A stretch of DNA of 64,000 nucleotides, from positions 39,250,019 through 39,314,018 of the forward strand of contig CM049306.1 in the NCBI GenBank assembly GCA_026874595.1. The letters run 5' to 3'. Both the position numbers and the translations under genes were made by a program. This document shows positions 13,080 through 26,918 of the stretch, one piece after another. How positions within the stretch are numbered: position 1 is the stretch's first letter; every line of letters starts with the position of its first letter. The notes beneath the pieces are model-generated. The model was given only the letters and a program-made list of their open reading frames with translations. It did no database searches and had not been told where the DNA came from. Source of the stretch: Sipunculus nudus. Lineage: Eukaryota > Annelida > Sipuncula > Golfingiida > Sipunculidae.

Positions 13080-14412
13080 ATTGCACAATTGAGACCACAG
13101 ATTATGAAAATTCATTAGTTTTGTATAATGACAAAAACATTCTGATGGTGTATCAGCAATTACCTGAAAATTAATACAATGTTAAACTTTAATATCACTC
13201 TCTACAATTCTTTCAAATGTATATAGTTAAAGTTAGTTCCAGTCAAAAAAAAGACTACATTAGCAAAATAATGAATGCATATAAAATATTAAAATCAATA
13301 AAACAGGAGAAGCCATCTGTTGTCACCTGTTAGTACCCAGAGAGGCCAGTGTTTGTCTGCAAACATTCTAAATATGGAACAAAAACAACAAATTTTTCCA
13401 TCTAGGTTTGCAGCCTGACGATCATTTACACAGTTATGGCTTAATCAGTTAATGATCAACCGTAGCCTGCGTTCATATCCGTGGCCAATGACCGTAAATT
13501 TAATGTTTGTTAGGGCTGCTCTTCCATATTAAGAAAACAGATGGGGAGCATTGATAAAGTTCTAATCACCATGATTTGGGGTTATTTATAGATCCTGCCA
13601 AAAGAAGTTAGTGTCAATTAATTCAATGCAGTTGTTAAACACTTGATGTGAACTCTGTTATCTTCTGGTGTCTGCATCTATGATGATGGCAAAGGTAACA
13701 GTCATGTAAGAAATCCCTTCTGATTAATAACATATGATACTATGTTCACATATACATGGATAAAGATACGGATATGACAACAACTTGTAAAATATATGCT
13801 GCTTGAGTAGGTAGGTATCAGAACAACAGCACATCATGCAGTGCCTTTTTGTGTCTTATCTGTTTTGTGTTTTACTTTATCCTGTGTCACCAGATTACAT
13901 GTCAGCAGAAAGAAATAAAAAATATGGATATGGAACAGCATATGTCTGGCAGGGTGTGCTCTCAAAAACAATTTTCTGAAAAATTTCAAAACATCATACA
14001 CTGTGGAAATTCTCTTTCAAATTTCCATGCATGAACATAAAAGTCACAGCATACTACAAGACATCTTGATAGGGAATTGTGCAAGTGGAATAGCTATCTT
14101 TATCAACATCATGACTACCTGGACACTTATTAATCAATTATTACATTTTTTGTTTTATTAACCAACTTCATTTACAAATGCAGACCTAACTAAGGTATAT
14201 GTACATCTGCAGAAAACTATTTTGGTTTCAGACTCCATGACAGGGTGACTGCACATGATAATCCTGGTGTCAACCAAGCTCATTTGGTTTACCACAACTG
14301 CGGTACTGTGTGTAATCTCCACTACTGGATCATAATATCAAGGAGCCCGAAAAAGCACAATTATTTTTGAGTGAAACACAACCAATCCATTTGACAGTCT
14401 TCCCATTAGGCC
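13080..14412. other. unannotated AT-rich sequence
   Basis: No domain-bearing ORF. The 61-codon frame at 13849-14034 has no recognisable content. Nothing repeat-like with clear ends. Confidence 0.5.
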
Positions 14413-14703
14413 AAAAAAAAGGTATGGTTCTGTGAGGCACTTTTTTTTTAAAATCAGTGCGATCGGGCAATATTTTTATTTACCTTTTTTTGTATGTTTC
14501 AATAAAAATGTCATATGATAAGGGAAAAGCAAGATAATAACAGGATTTTTGCGCTAAACAGGTAAAAGCACTACATCACAATGGAAATCTTATCAAAATT
14601 GTTTTATTTTATCTCCTTGAAAGATGAAAATCAAGATAAAAATTTTTGATGCGGGAGGTTAAAATTGACGCAGGTGGTGGCTGAGAACCATACCTTTTTT
14701 TTC
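14413..14703. mobile_element. small TIR element (MITE)
   Basis: The left end AAAAAAAAGGTATGGTTCTG and right end, read on the opposite strand as AAAAAAAAGGTATGGTTCTC, form an inverted repeat of 19 identical bases 291 bp apart. There is no coding capacity. I could not define a convincing target duplication, so the superfamily is unknown. Confidence 0.6.
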
Positions 14704-14900
14704 TTGTCTTACATAAGCCTGCAGAGCAGAGTTGGCACTGGTCAGTGACTGCCAGAAGAACAGGCTTTGATCCTTTCAGTCCTACAGCCAGAAACTTGTG
14801 CTCTGACACCCAGCATCAGGTGTCATAGAGAGATTTTGAGTGTCCCCATGTTCCTGTAAGCCATGGTGTATATTTTTATGTCTACTGACTAGTTTTATAT

Positions 14901-15030
14901 GCAGTGGAACCTGTGTAGTGAGACCACCCATAAAACTGGCCAAAAGTGGTCTCAATTCTCAGGTGGTCCAATTAGACAGATCAGTTATTACCAATGTGAA
15001 TGCACTCAAGGGTGGTCTAAATAGCCATGG
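14901..15030 (+). mobile_element. solo end of a pogo/Tigger-like element
   Basis: CAGTGGAACCTGTGTAGTG followed by repeated GGTGGTC-type subterminal motifs resembles one end of a pogo/Tigger-type element. No matching inverted end was found downstream, so this is a truncated remnant. Confidence 0.35.
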
Positions 15031-15460
15031 TTTGTATTACACATGTGGTTTTTGAGACAGGTTCTTCAGTTTGTGTATGCATGCCCCGCATGAAAATATG
15101 TGAGACTAATCCTAGCTTATCACAGCTTTACTAAGCAGTGCTTTCAGCAGGCATTGTATATCCCAGGTACATTCAAGTGTATCCGTGATGTTAGTCCAAG
15201 TAGGGGCATGAAAAAGCCTGTCATGACAAGGATACTTTGGACTCATTCTGAATATCATCCAGTATGCCTGTGAACTTGTGAAGGCAATGACTGTATTCTT
15301 ACAACTTCAGGATCGATTTAGTCCATGTTTTCTGTCACTTGGCTCCCCTTATACAATCATAGGTTATTCAGGTATTTGTACCCTGGAGACTCACTGTCAT
15401 TCGATATACTATAAAACCTCAGACCAAGGTCTTACCGAGGGACATGCAGCTTCAAATGGA

Positions 15461-17163
15461 AACAAGATGTGTCGGAACGACACGAATGCCCCCGCCTGGG
15501 GCAAATTAGACACATTTGTTAAATTTTGTAAAAAATTTTTAAGTTCAGAAGGTGTCATATGGTCAAAAGTAGGTCAACAAAGGCAAAATGCAAACTCGAT
15601 CTGTAACTGGTCATTATCAAGCAACACACAAAAAACAGGCCAGTATCTGCAGGCATTAATTGTGAAAAAAGTCCATACGTGCATTTTCATAAAAATTTTT
15701 GTCTTTTATGAAATTTTCTATGTTCAGGATCTGTCATATGGTCAAAAATAAGTCAACTGGGACGAAACGTGAACTTGATCTGTAAGTGGTCATTTTGTAC
15801 CAACAGACCAAACATTAGGCTAGTATCTGTAAGCATTGCATTGCAAAACTAGAATATTAGCAAAAGCTGATAATCAGTTATAAATTTAAACTGGAGAGGT
15901 ATGTACCATGTTTCATAACAATCCACCAAATGCTTCCTGAGAAATAAGCTCCTAAGTTTTTTCTATACTAAGCTCTGTGACCTTGAAAAGTAGGTCAAGA
16001 TCACCCATCTTTGAACTTGACCAACATTTTGTAAATAGCATGCATCTTCACTGATGAAATAAAATTCCAACGGTGAATCCTTTTAGAGATATCCCGCTCA
16101 CAGGGCCAAAATTGAAAAATCCGATAAAAACTGATTAAAAAGTCAGAAATTGCAGGTGGCGCCACCAAAATTGTGCAGCACGTACAGACCATCAGTCCCA
16201 ATGATCATAGTAAGTTTTGTGAAAATCCACACAATGGTTCCTGAGATATAAGCTTCTGAGTATTTTTTTATAATCAGCTCTAAAATGTAGAAAAATGGGT
16301 CAAGGTCACCCATCTTCAAACTTGACTGAGATTTATGGATATACATCTTCACTGATGAAATAAAATTCCAACCGTGAATCCTTTTAGAGAAATCCTGCTC
16401 ACAAGGTAAAAGTTAACAGACGGGGACGGATGTCAAACGGACAGACAGACGGACGGACGGCAAGACGGACAGCTTGGGTGATGACAATAGCCCATCAGCC
16501 TATGAGCTGAGGGCTAAAAACGGCTGTACATGTACATTTGTCATGAAAATTTCCATTTTTCATGAAATTTTATATGTTGAGCCGTAAAACAATCAAAAGT
16601 AGGTCAACCGTGACGAAACGCGAACTCGATCTGTAACTGGTCATTATCTGTCCACACACCAAAAATCAGGCCAATATCTGCAGGCATTAATTTGCGAAAA
16701 AAAGTCCGTACATGTGTATTTGTCATGAAAATTTCTATTTTTCATGAAATTTTCTAAGTTTAGGAGCCGTTAAATGGTCAAAAGTAGGTCAACTGGGATG
16801 AAACGTGAACTCGATCTATAACTGGTCATTATCTACCTACACACCAAAAATCAGGCCAAAATCTGCAGGCATTGCGAAAAAAAATCCGTACATGTGTATT
16901 TGTCATGAAAATTTCTATTTTTCATGAAATTTTCAAAGTTTAGGAGCCGTAAAACGGTCAAAAGTAGGTCAACCGGGACAAAACGCGAACTCATTCTGTA
17001 ACTGGTCTATATCTGTCCACACACCAAAAATCAGGCCAATATCTGCAGGCATTGCGAAAAAAAGTCCGTACAACTGTTTGATTTCGGAATGACGGAATGA
17101 CGGAATGACGGACATGGGTAAAACTATATGCCCCGGCCACTTTGTGGCGGGGGCATAAAAAAA
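15461..17163 (+). mobile_element. family C element with terminal hairpins
   Basis: The left end carries a perfect hairpin GTGTCG-GAA-CGACAC (15469-15483) followed by ATGCCCCCGCC. The right end has ATGCCCCGGCCAC-TTT-GTGGCGGGGGCAT (about 17128-17155) followed by an A-run, so ATGCCCCCGCC is present at both ends in inverted orientation. The core is a tandem array with ~190-bp units marked by a phrase like GTCAAAAGTAGGTCAAC and by TTTTCATGAAATTTTC. An (ATGACGGA)n microsatellite at about 17090-17113 sits just before the right hairpin. The 157-codon frame at 15278-15751 crosses the left boundary and is not a gene. A family D element interrupts one repeat unit. Confidence 0.7.
15846..16516 (+). mobile_element. 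family D element nested in family C
   Basis: Starts AACTAGAATA, the same ten bases that start both family B elements, and ends in the hairpin TAGCCCATCAGC-ctat-GAGCTGAGGGCTA plus AAAAA. The core has two ~290-bp units (CTGAGA(A/T)ATAAGCT(C/T)CT phrases near 15930 and 16240). GGTGGCGCCACC is at 16155-16166, and a GACGG-rich tract (16421-16472) precedes the hairpin. Family C sequence resumes on the right (GTACATGTACATTTGTCATG), so it is a later insertion. Confidence 0.65.
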
Positions 17164-17903
17164 TTGGGAGCTCAAGGGGAGAATTTAAATATTAGCTTGC
17201 AGGCTTATCATAACCATTGCTTATGGTTGTTATTCCTCAACAATGACATTTTAATAAACAAAAGTTTTGCCTGCATTTCTTCTTAATACCTCAATTAGAA
17301 AAGCAATAAACCAGTAAATATATATGCATGCCTAAATATGAAATGCCTAATTTAAATCCATGAATGAGCAGAACTAAGTATAAACTTAAAAATTATGTTG
17401 CTTAATTTGTAATCTGTGTCATATATTCTGTCGTCCCATCAAACTTGTAAAGAACCTGGCACAAATTAATGATAGACAAGGAGTTGGCACTGATTTTTAT
17501 GGAGCCCCTGAATCATTTTCTGACAGCCACAGGGCCCTCAGCAGGACCCTCAGTAAATGTCAGGGGTATACCACAACTCAACTAAGGCTTTCACAAATTT
17601 GGGCACGATATTACCATAGTTCTAGGTAAATGATTTGTATCTGATATTTATTTTTGACTTTGACCTTATTCCCAAGGTCACACTACAGACTTCCAGTGAT
17701 CGCTTGGCAATTGCATACATCTATTGATCTAGTTCAAATTTTTATTTATCATTTACTACTTATTTTACTTACAGGTAAACAACTTCACCTACAACTTTCT
17801 AATGGGGTAAAGCCCTAGCATTTGACACACTCCTATAAACATCTTCATTGGAATTAGTTCATTAGCCTACTTTCTTTTGCATAATTTTGCAAACAAACAA
17901 TTT
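17164..17903. other. unannotated sequence
   Basis: No gene or bounded repeat recognised between the family C and family A elements. Confidence 0.45.
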
Positions 17904-18742
17904 AACTACGGACCCATGGGTCTTGATGCTCAGCTATATTTGTCTATAAGGATATATGTTCATGAGCTTTTTCAAAATATGGGTCTTGTGATCAGTTTGA
18001 AGCCAACCTGTCCAACTAAACTGGAATTAACATCCATAAATTAATTTATGAATGGATGGACCCTGTGACATTGACCTTTGACCTAGTGACCCCCAAATCA
18101 AAAGGACATTTCACCTATTGGCAGGGGCCCCACATGTGGAAGCTGCAAGGTTAGAGAATAAAGGTTTGGCTTAAAATGCATCCACAATATTTCTAAAGTA
18201 GTGGCCGGATCCTGTGACCTTAAATTTGGTCTTATGACCCTCGAGTTCTTACTTTAGTGGGCCAACTTTGAAACCAATATTTTAATCCAAGCTGGTGTTA
18301 TCATCTTGAAACAAATATGTGGATAGATGGCCCCTGTGACCTTGACCTTTGACCTTGTGACCCCAAAATCCAAAAGTTTCTTTCACTATTGGCAGATGAG
18401 CAATATCTGGAAGATGAAAGGTTTTGGATGAAAAGTTTGGCTTAAAATGCATCCACAATCTTTCTCAATAAGTGGGTCCTGTGACCTTGACCTTTGACTT
18501 CATGACCCCGAAATCAAGAGTTCTTGCATTAGAGGTGGGCCATATATAAGTCAAGTTTGAAATCCATATGTCAATCCAAACTGGTCTGGTGGTATAATCA
18601 GGAAAAAAAATTTACGGACACACTTTTAGGGTTAGTGGTTACAATTCATGCCCTGCTAACGGCTGGTTGGATGGACAACAGGCAAAGCACCATTCCTAGT
18701 CGGTTATACCTCAGTTGATTTTCAGTCAGCTGAGCTCAAAAC
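17904..18742 (+). mobile_element. family A element
   Basis: Left palindrome GACCCATGGGTC at 17911-17922, then GCTCAGCT. The right end has CTCAG...CAGTCAGCTGAGCTCAAA. The core holds about four degenerate tandem units, each with a phrase close to CCTGTGACCTTGACCTTTGA, and includes two exact TGACCTTTGACCT motifs (18072-18084, 18343-18355). No protein-coding content. Confidence 0.7.
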
Positions 18743-18839
18743 AGACACAAAAGGAAACATAACCTTGTTTTAACAGCTGATATCATAAATTTACATGCAA
18801 CAGTTAATATGCTGAAATGGAGGATATTCTGACTGACTG

Positions 18840-18935
18840 AAGATGTATTAAGCCCTCTGAGCTAGGGCTCCAGTTAGAAGGGTCTTCGACCCTTTTCCTA
18901 TGCGCTCCCTAGGGCTAAAATTCCACCAAGAAAGC
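18840..18935. repeat. hairpin-bearing repeat fragment
   Basis: A perfect 7-bp stem AAGGGTC-TTC-GACCCTT (18878-18894) is flanked by GAGCTAGGGCT and CCCTAGGGCT, which are related to each other. The design resembles the ends of the other hairpin-terminated families here, but no partner end or core is present. Confidence 0.4.
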
Positions 18936-19425
18936 AGAGTTATGCACTACGCAGAAGCCAGTTTTCTCCACAGGTGCAATGTTGACTTCATGCCATGTTG
19001 AATCAATTTGTTATGCTCACCTGAACAACTCTAATTGAACTAATATGAGACCCCAGCAGAGGTTAATTTTATACAAAACTACCAAGCTCATGCAGAGAGT
19101 ACGTCCAAGTGCAATATGCTACATCGTAATCTTCTTCAAAACACATTTCTACATAAAATACTTTATCTCCATACATCTCCATAAAATACTTTCATGTAAG
19201 CAAAAGAATGTTTCAGAGATATTTGTGCACAAAAAGAGACATGTTCAAACAGATTATATTTAATCCTGCATCATTAACTAGATCCAGACCAACTCTACAA
19301 CATTATCAATACCTGTATCAGTACCTCGACAGTCATCAATCAATCACAGTTTATTTAAATCAACACAAAATAATAATCTATTTAAAAAAAAGAATAAACA
19401 CACAGACAGATATATATGAAAACAT
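18936..19425. other. unannotated sequence
   Basis: The short frames at 19045-19429 have no recognisable content. Confidence 0.45.
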
Positions 19426-19670
19426 ATAACCTCCACCTGACTTTGTTACCTTGAACAAGGAGGTTATATTTCCACCTGTGGCTGTTTGCATGTCTGTCAG
19501 CAGGATTATGCAAGATCTACTCAATGGATTTCCATGAAACCTTTTTGGAGGAGTGGTGTTTGGAAAAGAGGAAAAACCTTTAAATGTTGGTTTACATCTG
19601 GATAAAGAGACAAATCTAGGGGGACATTCTATAGAGTGCAGGCTATTATAGTTGGTTGAGGTATCTATTT
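19426..19670 (+). mobile_element. repeat with 5' hairpin, AACAAGGAGGTTAT type
   Basis: ATAACCTCC (19426-19434) and GGAGGTTAT (19459-19467) form a hairpin around a 24-base loop. The sequence that follows (TCTGTCAGCAGGATTATGCA, then ATGGATTTCCATGAAAC) resembles a widespread invertebrate repeat I recognise only in general form. The right end is unclear and the boundary is approximate. Confidence 0.45.
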
Positions 19671-20403
19671 CAAAGCAACGGCAACATTAACCAGGAATTA
19701 TACATAAATGTTATTGCCACTAGTAAATGCACCCATATGCACCTACGCACCATTAATCAAATCACAGCCTGTAACATAAGTTTACATTCAGCATGACAGG
19801 GTCATTATGATAATGTGTTAACCTGTGTACCATTTTATATACAGAAGCTAGTTTACCAATTACCTTTCAGTAATGGCTCACTGACGTATTCTAACTGCAC
19901 TACATATATACCATTACCCATCAGTTACAATAACAGAGTAAACGTTCTGACAAACACAGGTGTCGCCAAAAGTAGCACCTATTGGTCATGCAGGTAGCCA
20001 CATAAAGCAACCAGTATATGACACATTGTACCTGTACCATAACCATTATTACCTTTATTGTTGTTTTATGTATATTTGTAAATCTGAGTTCTATATTTGA
20101 AACACACTTGTCATATTCATTTTGTTTTTAGATATATATATGACACAATCTACCTGAAATATTTATTACTTTATTATTTATGTATGCAAATGTGTTTACG
20201 TTCTACTTGCATTAGCCATATACTGGTCAAATTTCATGTTTTCACCTTTCCAAGGAACAATATAATATATACCGGTAATCTCATTTTATATTGTTTTCTG
20301 GAGAAAGGTGGTCTCAGACAATATTTCTGATGAGACATGCATCAATTTAGAGCTTAAAAAATACAACACTAATAAATGAAAAAGGATATTAAATTAAGAA
20401 TAT
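19671..20403. other. unannotated AT-rich sequence
   Basis: No gene, RNA or repeat termini supported. Confidence 0.45.
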
Positions 20404-22456
20404 GGGACCCATGGGTCTCAATGCTCAGTTGATTTTTTTTTTAATTTTTGCAAATGCAAGATCTGGCTGATTTTCTTTTTTATTTTGGCAATTGCAGGTA
20501 TACTTTTTTCTATATTTTTTTATATAAATTAGGACTTGAATAGCTTAGAGGAAATGACCGTGCTATCAAATCCTAAATATATGTTTGCCAAACTCATACT
20601 GTGCACTTAAACAAACTATATCAAAGATGCAGGAGCCTCTCATGATCAAATATCATGTATCAAGTATCAGTATTTCAGCCAAATGTGACTGTAAAATGTG
20701 TGTGAAAAAACACTCCACTGGGAATGAATGAAACCCTGTCCGTTATATAGAAGAAAGAAGAAAGTGGAGATTAGTTGAATTATAATAATACACATTAAAT
20801 TTATTCATTGAAGTAAATGCTGTAAAAAAAAAAATAAAAATTGTCCATTTTCAAATAAGCATAAACTAAATCTGATCAACTTTTACCTAACTGCACTTTG
20901 TAATACATGAAAACTGTGACCTGAAACCATTTAATAAAGCAATAAGGGAATAATAGTGGGCCCAAGATTAATATGAAAGGATACATTGGACCATCAAACT
21001 CTCACAATTTTCACAAAATGCTTCAATATAAATAGCTATTTTGATTATACTTCATCAATATGTGTACTTAAAAATCTCCCATACCTTTTTAATCTTAAGA
21101 TCACAAATTTGGAAACCAGTATATATACCACTACTAGTAAATGTAAATGCATTAAAGTATATTTCTCTGATAAACTGATAACTTGTTCTGCTCAGACACG
21201 TATTCAGCTGATATACTAATATATAAGTTCTGATGCCTTATAATCAGCTGAGCAAAAAAGGTAATGCATATTGGAGTTTTCAGTACATGCTTAATTTTAT
21301 TATATAAATAAAATATTTAGTAAATTTGATTAAAAAATTCATTTTCAAATTAGGTATACACACTGTTGGTTGGAAGGGAAACAATATCATTATCCTGATT
21401 ACTATCTCAACTGTAATTTTAAACTGGCATTAATATTCAATTTCAGACATGTTATAAAAGAACCTAAAGTTTTTACTCCTCTGAAGTAAGGAATTCCTCA
21501 TATTATGAACATCCACACTTTTATGGCAATACATCACACTTTGTGGACACATTTTAAATATAGAAAATTATAACATTCATCTAGTTTATGCATCCTTTCC
21601 AGGGGATGGGGGGGGGGGCAGAGGGGAAGCCAAGCTAAGCTGAGTCAACAGAGATGTCTGGAGTGAAGCAGTTACATACTGGTAACATATATCTATAGGT
21701 GAAGGCTGCATCTCAGACTGGAGAGTGAAGACCAATGGGCTGGGTTGGCTTGATGTAAACAACACTTTACATGGTATATGGAAACTTAAATGAAAGCTAT
21801 CCCTTTTCACAAATTCCTTACAAATTGCAGATTTTATTAACTTAAAACCTCATCTGTCCATCATGTGAAAATAAAAGGGATTGTACATACAGGAAAAAAT
21901 GTGCTATAGTCAAATTTTGGCAAAATGTAAGGAAATGATTTTCATTTATGCTAATAACTTAAATTTTGATCTAAAACATCTAAAACTAGGTTGAATATGG
22001 AAATATGCTTGAAATAACCTCTCTAACTAAACAAAAAAAAAACATATTTTTGACAAAGTGCATTATGTTTGGGCCCATAACTTCAAAGATTTCGCCAATA
22101 TTTACCTTATCTCTGGCATGTACATAGAAAATATATGCAGGAATGTTTACGTCAAATATAAATAGATTAACAACAATAATTTTCGAAGTGGGTAGTTTTG
22201 AAATGTAGTTGAAGGTTTTTACTTGAAAACAGAGGTTTTTCCTTAATTTCTTGGAGGAATGAAGTTACAGTGACCCAATAACAGGTATGGTAGGAGACCT
22301 TAGGGACATCTAACTCAAAGTTGAATTTTTGATTTGTATGTCCCACGGTTTCAAAACATGCTCTGTTAACAGACGGACAACCGGACAGCCTGACGGACGA
22401 CAGACAAAGGACCATCACTATAGCTCAGATAACTCATAGTCAGCTGAGCTAAAAAA
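20404..22456 (+). mobile_element. family A element, long form
   Basis: Left palindrome GACCCATGGGTC at 20406-20417 then GCTCAGTTGA. The right end is the hairpin TAGCTCAG...CTGAGCTA at 22421-22451 followed by AAAAAA, preceded by a GACGG-rich tract (22370-22408). The right 0.6 kb (about 21830-22330) matches the duplicated block in the element at 26919-29219, and both carry a G-run near the middle (21604-21625 here). A TCAGCTGAGCAAAAAA motif at about 21244 may be an internal copy of an end, so two elements could be fused. No coding region. Confidence 0.6.
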
Positions 22457-25400
22457 TACAGATGAGGTAGGGATGCCATGCAATAAATGAAGTCTCCAAA
22501 GACACTGGCAGAAATGAAAATCATTGTTTCTCTGTGATACATCTAATAATATAAGAGCTGTAACACCTAACACCAACAGGTGAAGAAGATGGAGAAGACC
22601 CTGCAGATGACAGGATGTTTTGTTATCAACTAAAATAGCAGGACCAATTGCTGCACCAGGATCACATCCCCTTCATATATAGAAACAGCTAAATATAAAC
22701 TTGACTACAAAACATGACATCACGCAACTGCCAGGAATAACAGGCCATTAAGGTACTGAGAATTTACTCTAAACCAACTTGGTACCTGTTAATGGAAACC
22801 AGACCCCACACAAAGCAGCTTCTAGACAACAGCAACCATATATATTTCTACAGCATCATAATTACCTTTTTACTTAGTTCCAGAGAGGCTGTTTGATCAT
22901 CATTGTTTGTCTATTTTTCCATGCCAATGAAGAAAACAAAGATCTTACTGTCATCATTCAATATGAAGGTTCTCCATCAGTGCCAAAATTTCTAAAAAAA
23001 AAAAAGACTTTGCTTCTGTTTCTGCTTACAATATTTGAACGTTGAAAAAACTGGAAACTAAGTCTTCTGATCTTTTGTCACTGATGAAGGAGCCAATGTG
23101 CCATGGGGACCAGCTTTCTGGAGTCAAAGTGATCAGCTAGAACCCTGACTAAACTTTTTTTGTTCATTCTGTTTGTCCATATCATATCACAAAAAGCTTT
23201 TGATGAATTTCATGATTTCTGGATCTTGACCATTCTGTTTTTGTCTTTTTTTGTTTCTAGAATTCTCTTAACAACATCTCTAAATGTGAAAAGATCCATC
23301 TAAATATTTAATTACTTTTTTTTTTAATTTTGTGGAGATTTTCTTCAGACAACCAAACAGGAGACAGACAGGTTTGTCCTTGTGGTTCTTGATGTCTTCA
23401 TGGTGATGTCATCATGGTCATAAAGTGTAATGCAATAACAGCAGATGACATCATTGCAATGACATCCTAACAATCAATGGAAATACAAAAAAATCTGCGT
23501 ACACCTTATAGGTTTCCTGTGTCAGTACAAATGTATGAACTTTCTCACTGTGAGTAAAAACTTGGCATCTGTGTTATCAACGGGCAGTCCCCTTAATGTG
23601 GCTCACTCTGACTAATATTATATGGAATAAAAGGAGCCCATTTCATCTAAAAAAATTAATTGAATAGAAAAGAATAAAAATAAAGTGAAAGATTGGATAA
23701 ACAATGGTATTGATCATGACTTTGAAGCATATACACCTTCAACTGTAGATACTTCCAGTGGAGCCAAAATGACATGGACATATCAATTCATTTTTTTTTA
23801 TATAAAATCTATATATTGAAGAACGAAGATTTTTATTATAAAATTAATGCTTATCGATCTTAAATCCTTGGAAAATCATCATGCAATCTGATGAAATTCC
23901 CCAAATAATGCTACTGAGTACAATTAATTCATAAAATAAAATAAAACAAAATAAAAGTTACCAGAAAAGTCATCAAAATATATTAGAAAAAAAATCTTCA
24001 TGGTTTATTTTAAAACAAGTAGCCAACAAATTAAAATTGTATCCAACCAGTGATACATGTAAAATGACATACACTTACACTACAAGTTGGCTATGCCTGG
24101 AAAACTGATTAATAATTAACCAGCACTATTATAGGGCTGACATTCATAATAATCTGATAGCATCATCACAAGGTCACACTCCCACACAACTGCACTGGAG
24201 AGTGTAAATTAAGAATGACAGGTCAATAATGTGGTCACCTGGAAGCCATGCTGGTCAGAGAGTGTTGCATACCCACTAATATTAGGTACCATAGACAATA
24301 CAGACTCAATGACTGATGACAGAGTTTACTGCAAGCAAAGTGGTAATAAATATATAAAGCTTCTACAACCAAACTATGTCCTGAGTTATGTTCACTTTAC
24401 CTCTCATCAAAACCATCAAGTTCTCCATTTAATTTGACTTTACATAATACAATATGGAGACAAGTGCACAGAGTGCCATTAAAAAAAGGCACAGCACGTT
24501 CTTGTTGTAGACAGTCATTTGGTACATGATTCTGCTAAGGGATTCAAAGTATTGATTATATTAATGGAGCAATGCTTGTCCCATTGGAGGGAGTACAGAA
24601 AAAAATCTCCCCCATCAATTTCCCCCACCCCATCTTAAGTGACAAATTTCCTTGATAAAAAGTACCTCCTCCTACCATCTCAGTTCTAATGATGATGGAA
24701 TCTCACATAAATACCTCCAAAAACTCTTGCATTTGTTAATTTAATCTAAGTTTATTCAAACTGGTTCATCAGGTTTTCAGTTATATTTGTTGAACTCAAT
24801 CTAGTGCCATTATATCAAATTTAACATTTACCTTCATATTACACAGAAGGTGAAATTTCACTGGGTCCCAAAGAAAATCTTTAACCAAGATATCTGTGTT
24901 TGTATTTGAGAAATATCTGAGAAATGATTACAAATGGCCAAAATCATGTTTTAATTATAAAACATTTTATTCAATCATGATAATTATTAAAATTGGTATA
25001 AAATAATCAATTTGCCTGCATTTTGGAGAGAGTTGGTTTCAGAACAAAGCTTTCTCTTCAGCAATAAGGTGAGTTGGATTTTAGCCAAGGGGTAGAATCT
25101 GACCAAGGGGAGATCTTGTCCTACATATGTCAAGTGATCGCCTTCTGCTGCAGTAGATTACAGCTGATTTCTGCAGTGTTCAGGGCTACCACTTAATGGC
25201 CCATTCAAAATGTTAATCTTACGATCAGTTATTCATTGGTCCTGATGGGTATTTAATCCCAGCATATCACATACCTATGCTGGCTCCTGATAGTCACTCT
25301 GGTTCTTGGACAACCTGACAAATGACCTTGCAGGGATGGCCTTAATATGGACATCAGTGCCAACAGAGAAGAACCACGTTGTTACATTACAATACTGGCA

Positions 25401-26918
25401 CCGCTTGAGTACATACATGACTATGAATACTATCAGCTGAATTATATCATGTCTAAAAAACAGTATGTTTCTCATACACACAGGTATATGTATATGCTTT
25501 CACATAAAGTACATTATACAGTGGGGCAGTTAGCATCACAGGCTATCTACATTCAAAAGCTGCCAGTCAATAAGGGAATCTGATCCTCAGCATTCCCAAT
25601 CACCAGCTACTGGTGTGTGTCACAGGTCTCCCACTGACAACACACATGAAAATGCAATTAGGAAATCAAATGGAATTGTTTTGGCCAGCAGAACAGTAAT
25701 GTTGATTGAGAAAACTATTCCAGTACTGCAAACACTTGTGGGAAACAAAAGCTACTAATAATTTCCATTCTCTCAGACCATAAAGAACATAGGAAAGGTT
25801 AATTAGAGAAATTATTTGACATTTGTGGATCTTAGGAAAATGCGAAAACAATGCAGACTCTTAAAGATAAAAGTCAACTGTTTTAACTTAGACTATAGAA
25901 ATAGACCTTTCTCTGGATAACTTCTGCATCAGGTTTAAGGATTCATTGTCTTCAAGTGATTTTATTGTCCACTATCAGCTGAGGCATGACAGTGACACTT
26001 TAATTAGCTGATGCAGATAAAGCCGTGGACTACACAAATGTTAGGTATGTACTACATAAAAGATATGATGCTTGTAAAATGAATGAGGCATATTTATAAA
26101 CACAAACTGATCTTTAGCTGTACATATTTCCATTAACCAATCAAGATCTACACATAAAAAAGTCCACGGATCAGTATAATTTTGGACAGGTATTTTGATA
26201 AATAATAAAAAAATTTGGTCATTGAATTTTTCTTTTTGTTCCAGCCATAACAATCCTTAGGGTGGTGAAATACCAGGCTCAACATTTTTATTACCAACAG
26301 AAATAGGGTAACTCTAGGAACATGATTTCTAGCATTTATTAACAGGGACAATCTGAAAAAATTTTATTAACATGACAAGAAAAAAAGATAATTTCAAATG
26401 AGGCAAGATCTTCATTGAGCATCTGAAATGTCCAATGCCTAGCATCCAAAGCAGAAAAAAAATCCTACATCGGAAAACTATTTGATTGTCATGCTGCAAT
26501 GACTACCTTTCCAATGAAGATGAGATAGATAAGCTGTGCCACCAAGGGAGAGCCCAAGACAATTGCTCCAGCCACAGGCTGTCAATCAATTAAGAGTAGC
26601 TGTAGAAGCACCATGTGACAAATTAGTGACGCTGAACAGGAACATCTGACAGTTAACACAGAACCTTCAAGATGAAGACAGCCAAGCCAACATTATAGGG
26701 TTATGTCAGTGACAGCCTCACTGGAGTACTGGATGTTGCATTTATATCAGAATATATTCCTCTGATCTGACCAAGGTCATGCAACTTTGGGATGATGATC
26801 ACAATATCTTTAGGTAACTTATATGATTTACTGTATGTAAATCAAGTTAAGGTCACTTGTTGCTTGGTTAGTATAAAACATTATTAATGCTGAAAACTAC
26901 ATGCAGGACCTGTGTGAA
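22457..26918. other. unannotated AT-rich sequence, 4.5 kb
   Basis: Only scattered short frames with no family features. A-rich tract at about 23932-23957. This is the longest stretch without a recognised repeat boundary and would be where to look first for host exons with transcript data. Confidence 0.5.

Noticed and set aside
15278-15751. 157-codon plus-strand ORF
   Set aside because: It crosses the left end of the family C element and runs into its tandem repeats; no domain and not conserved across repeat units.
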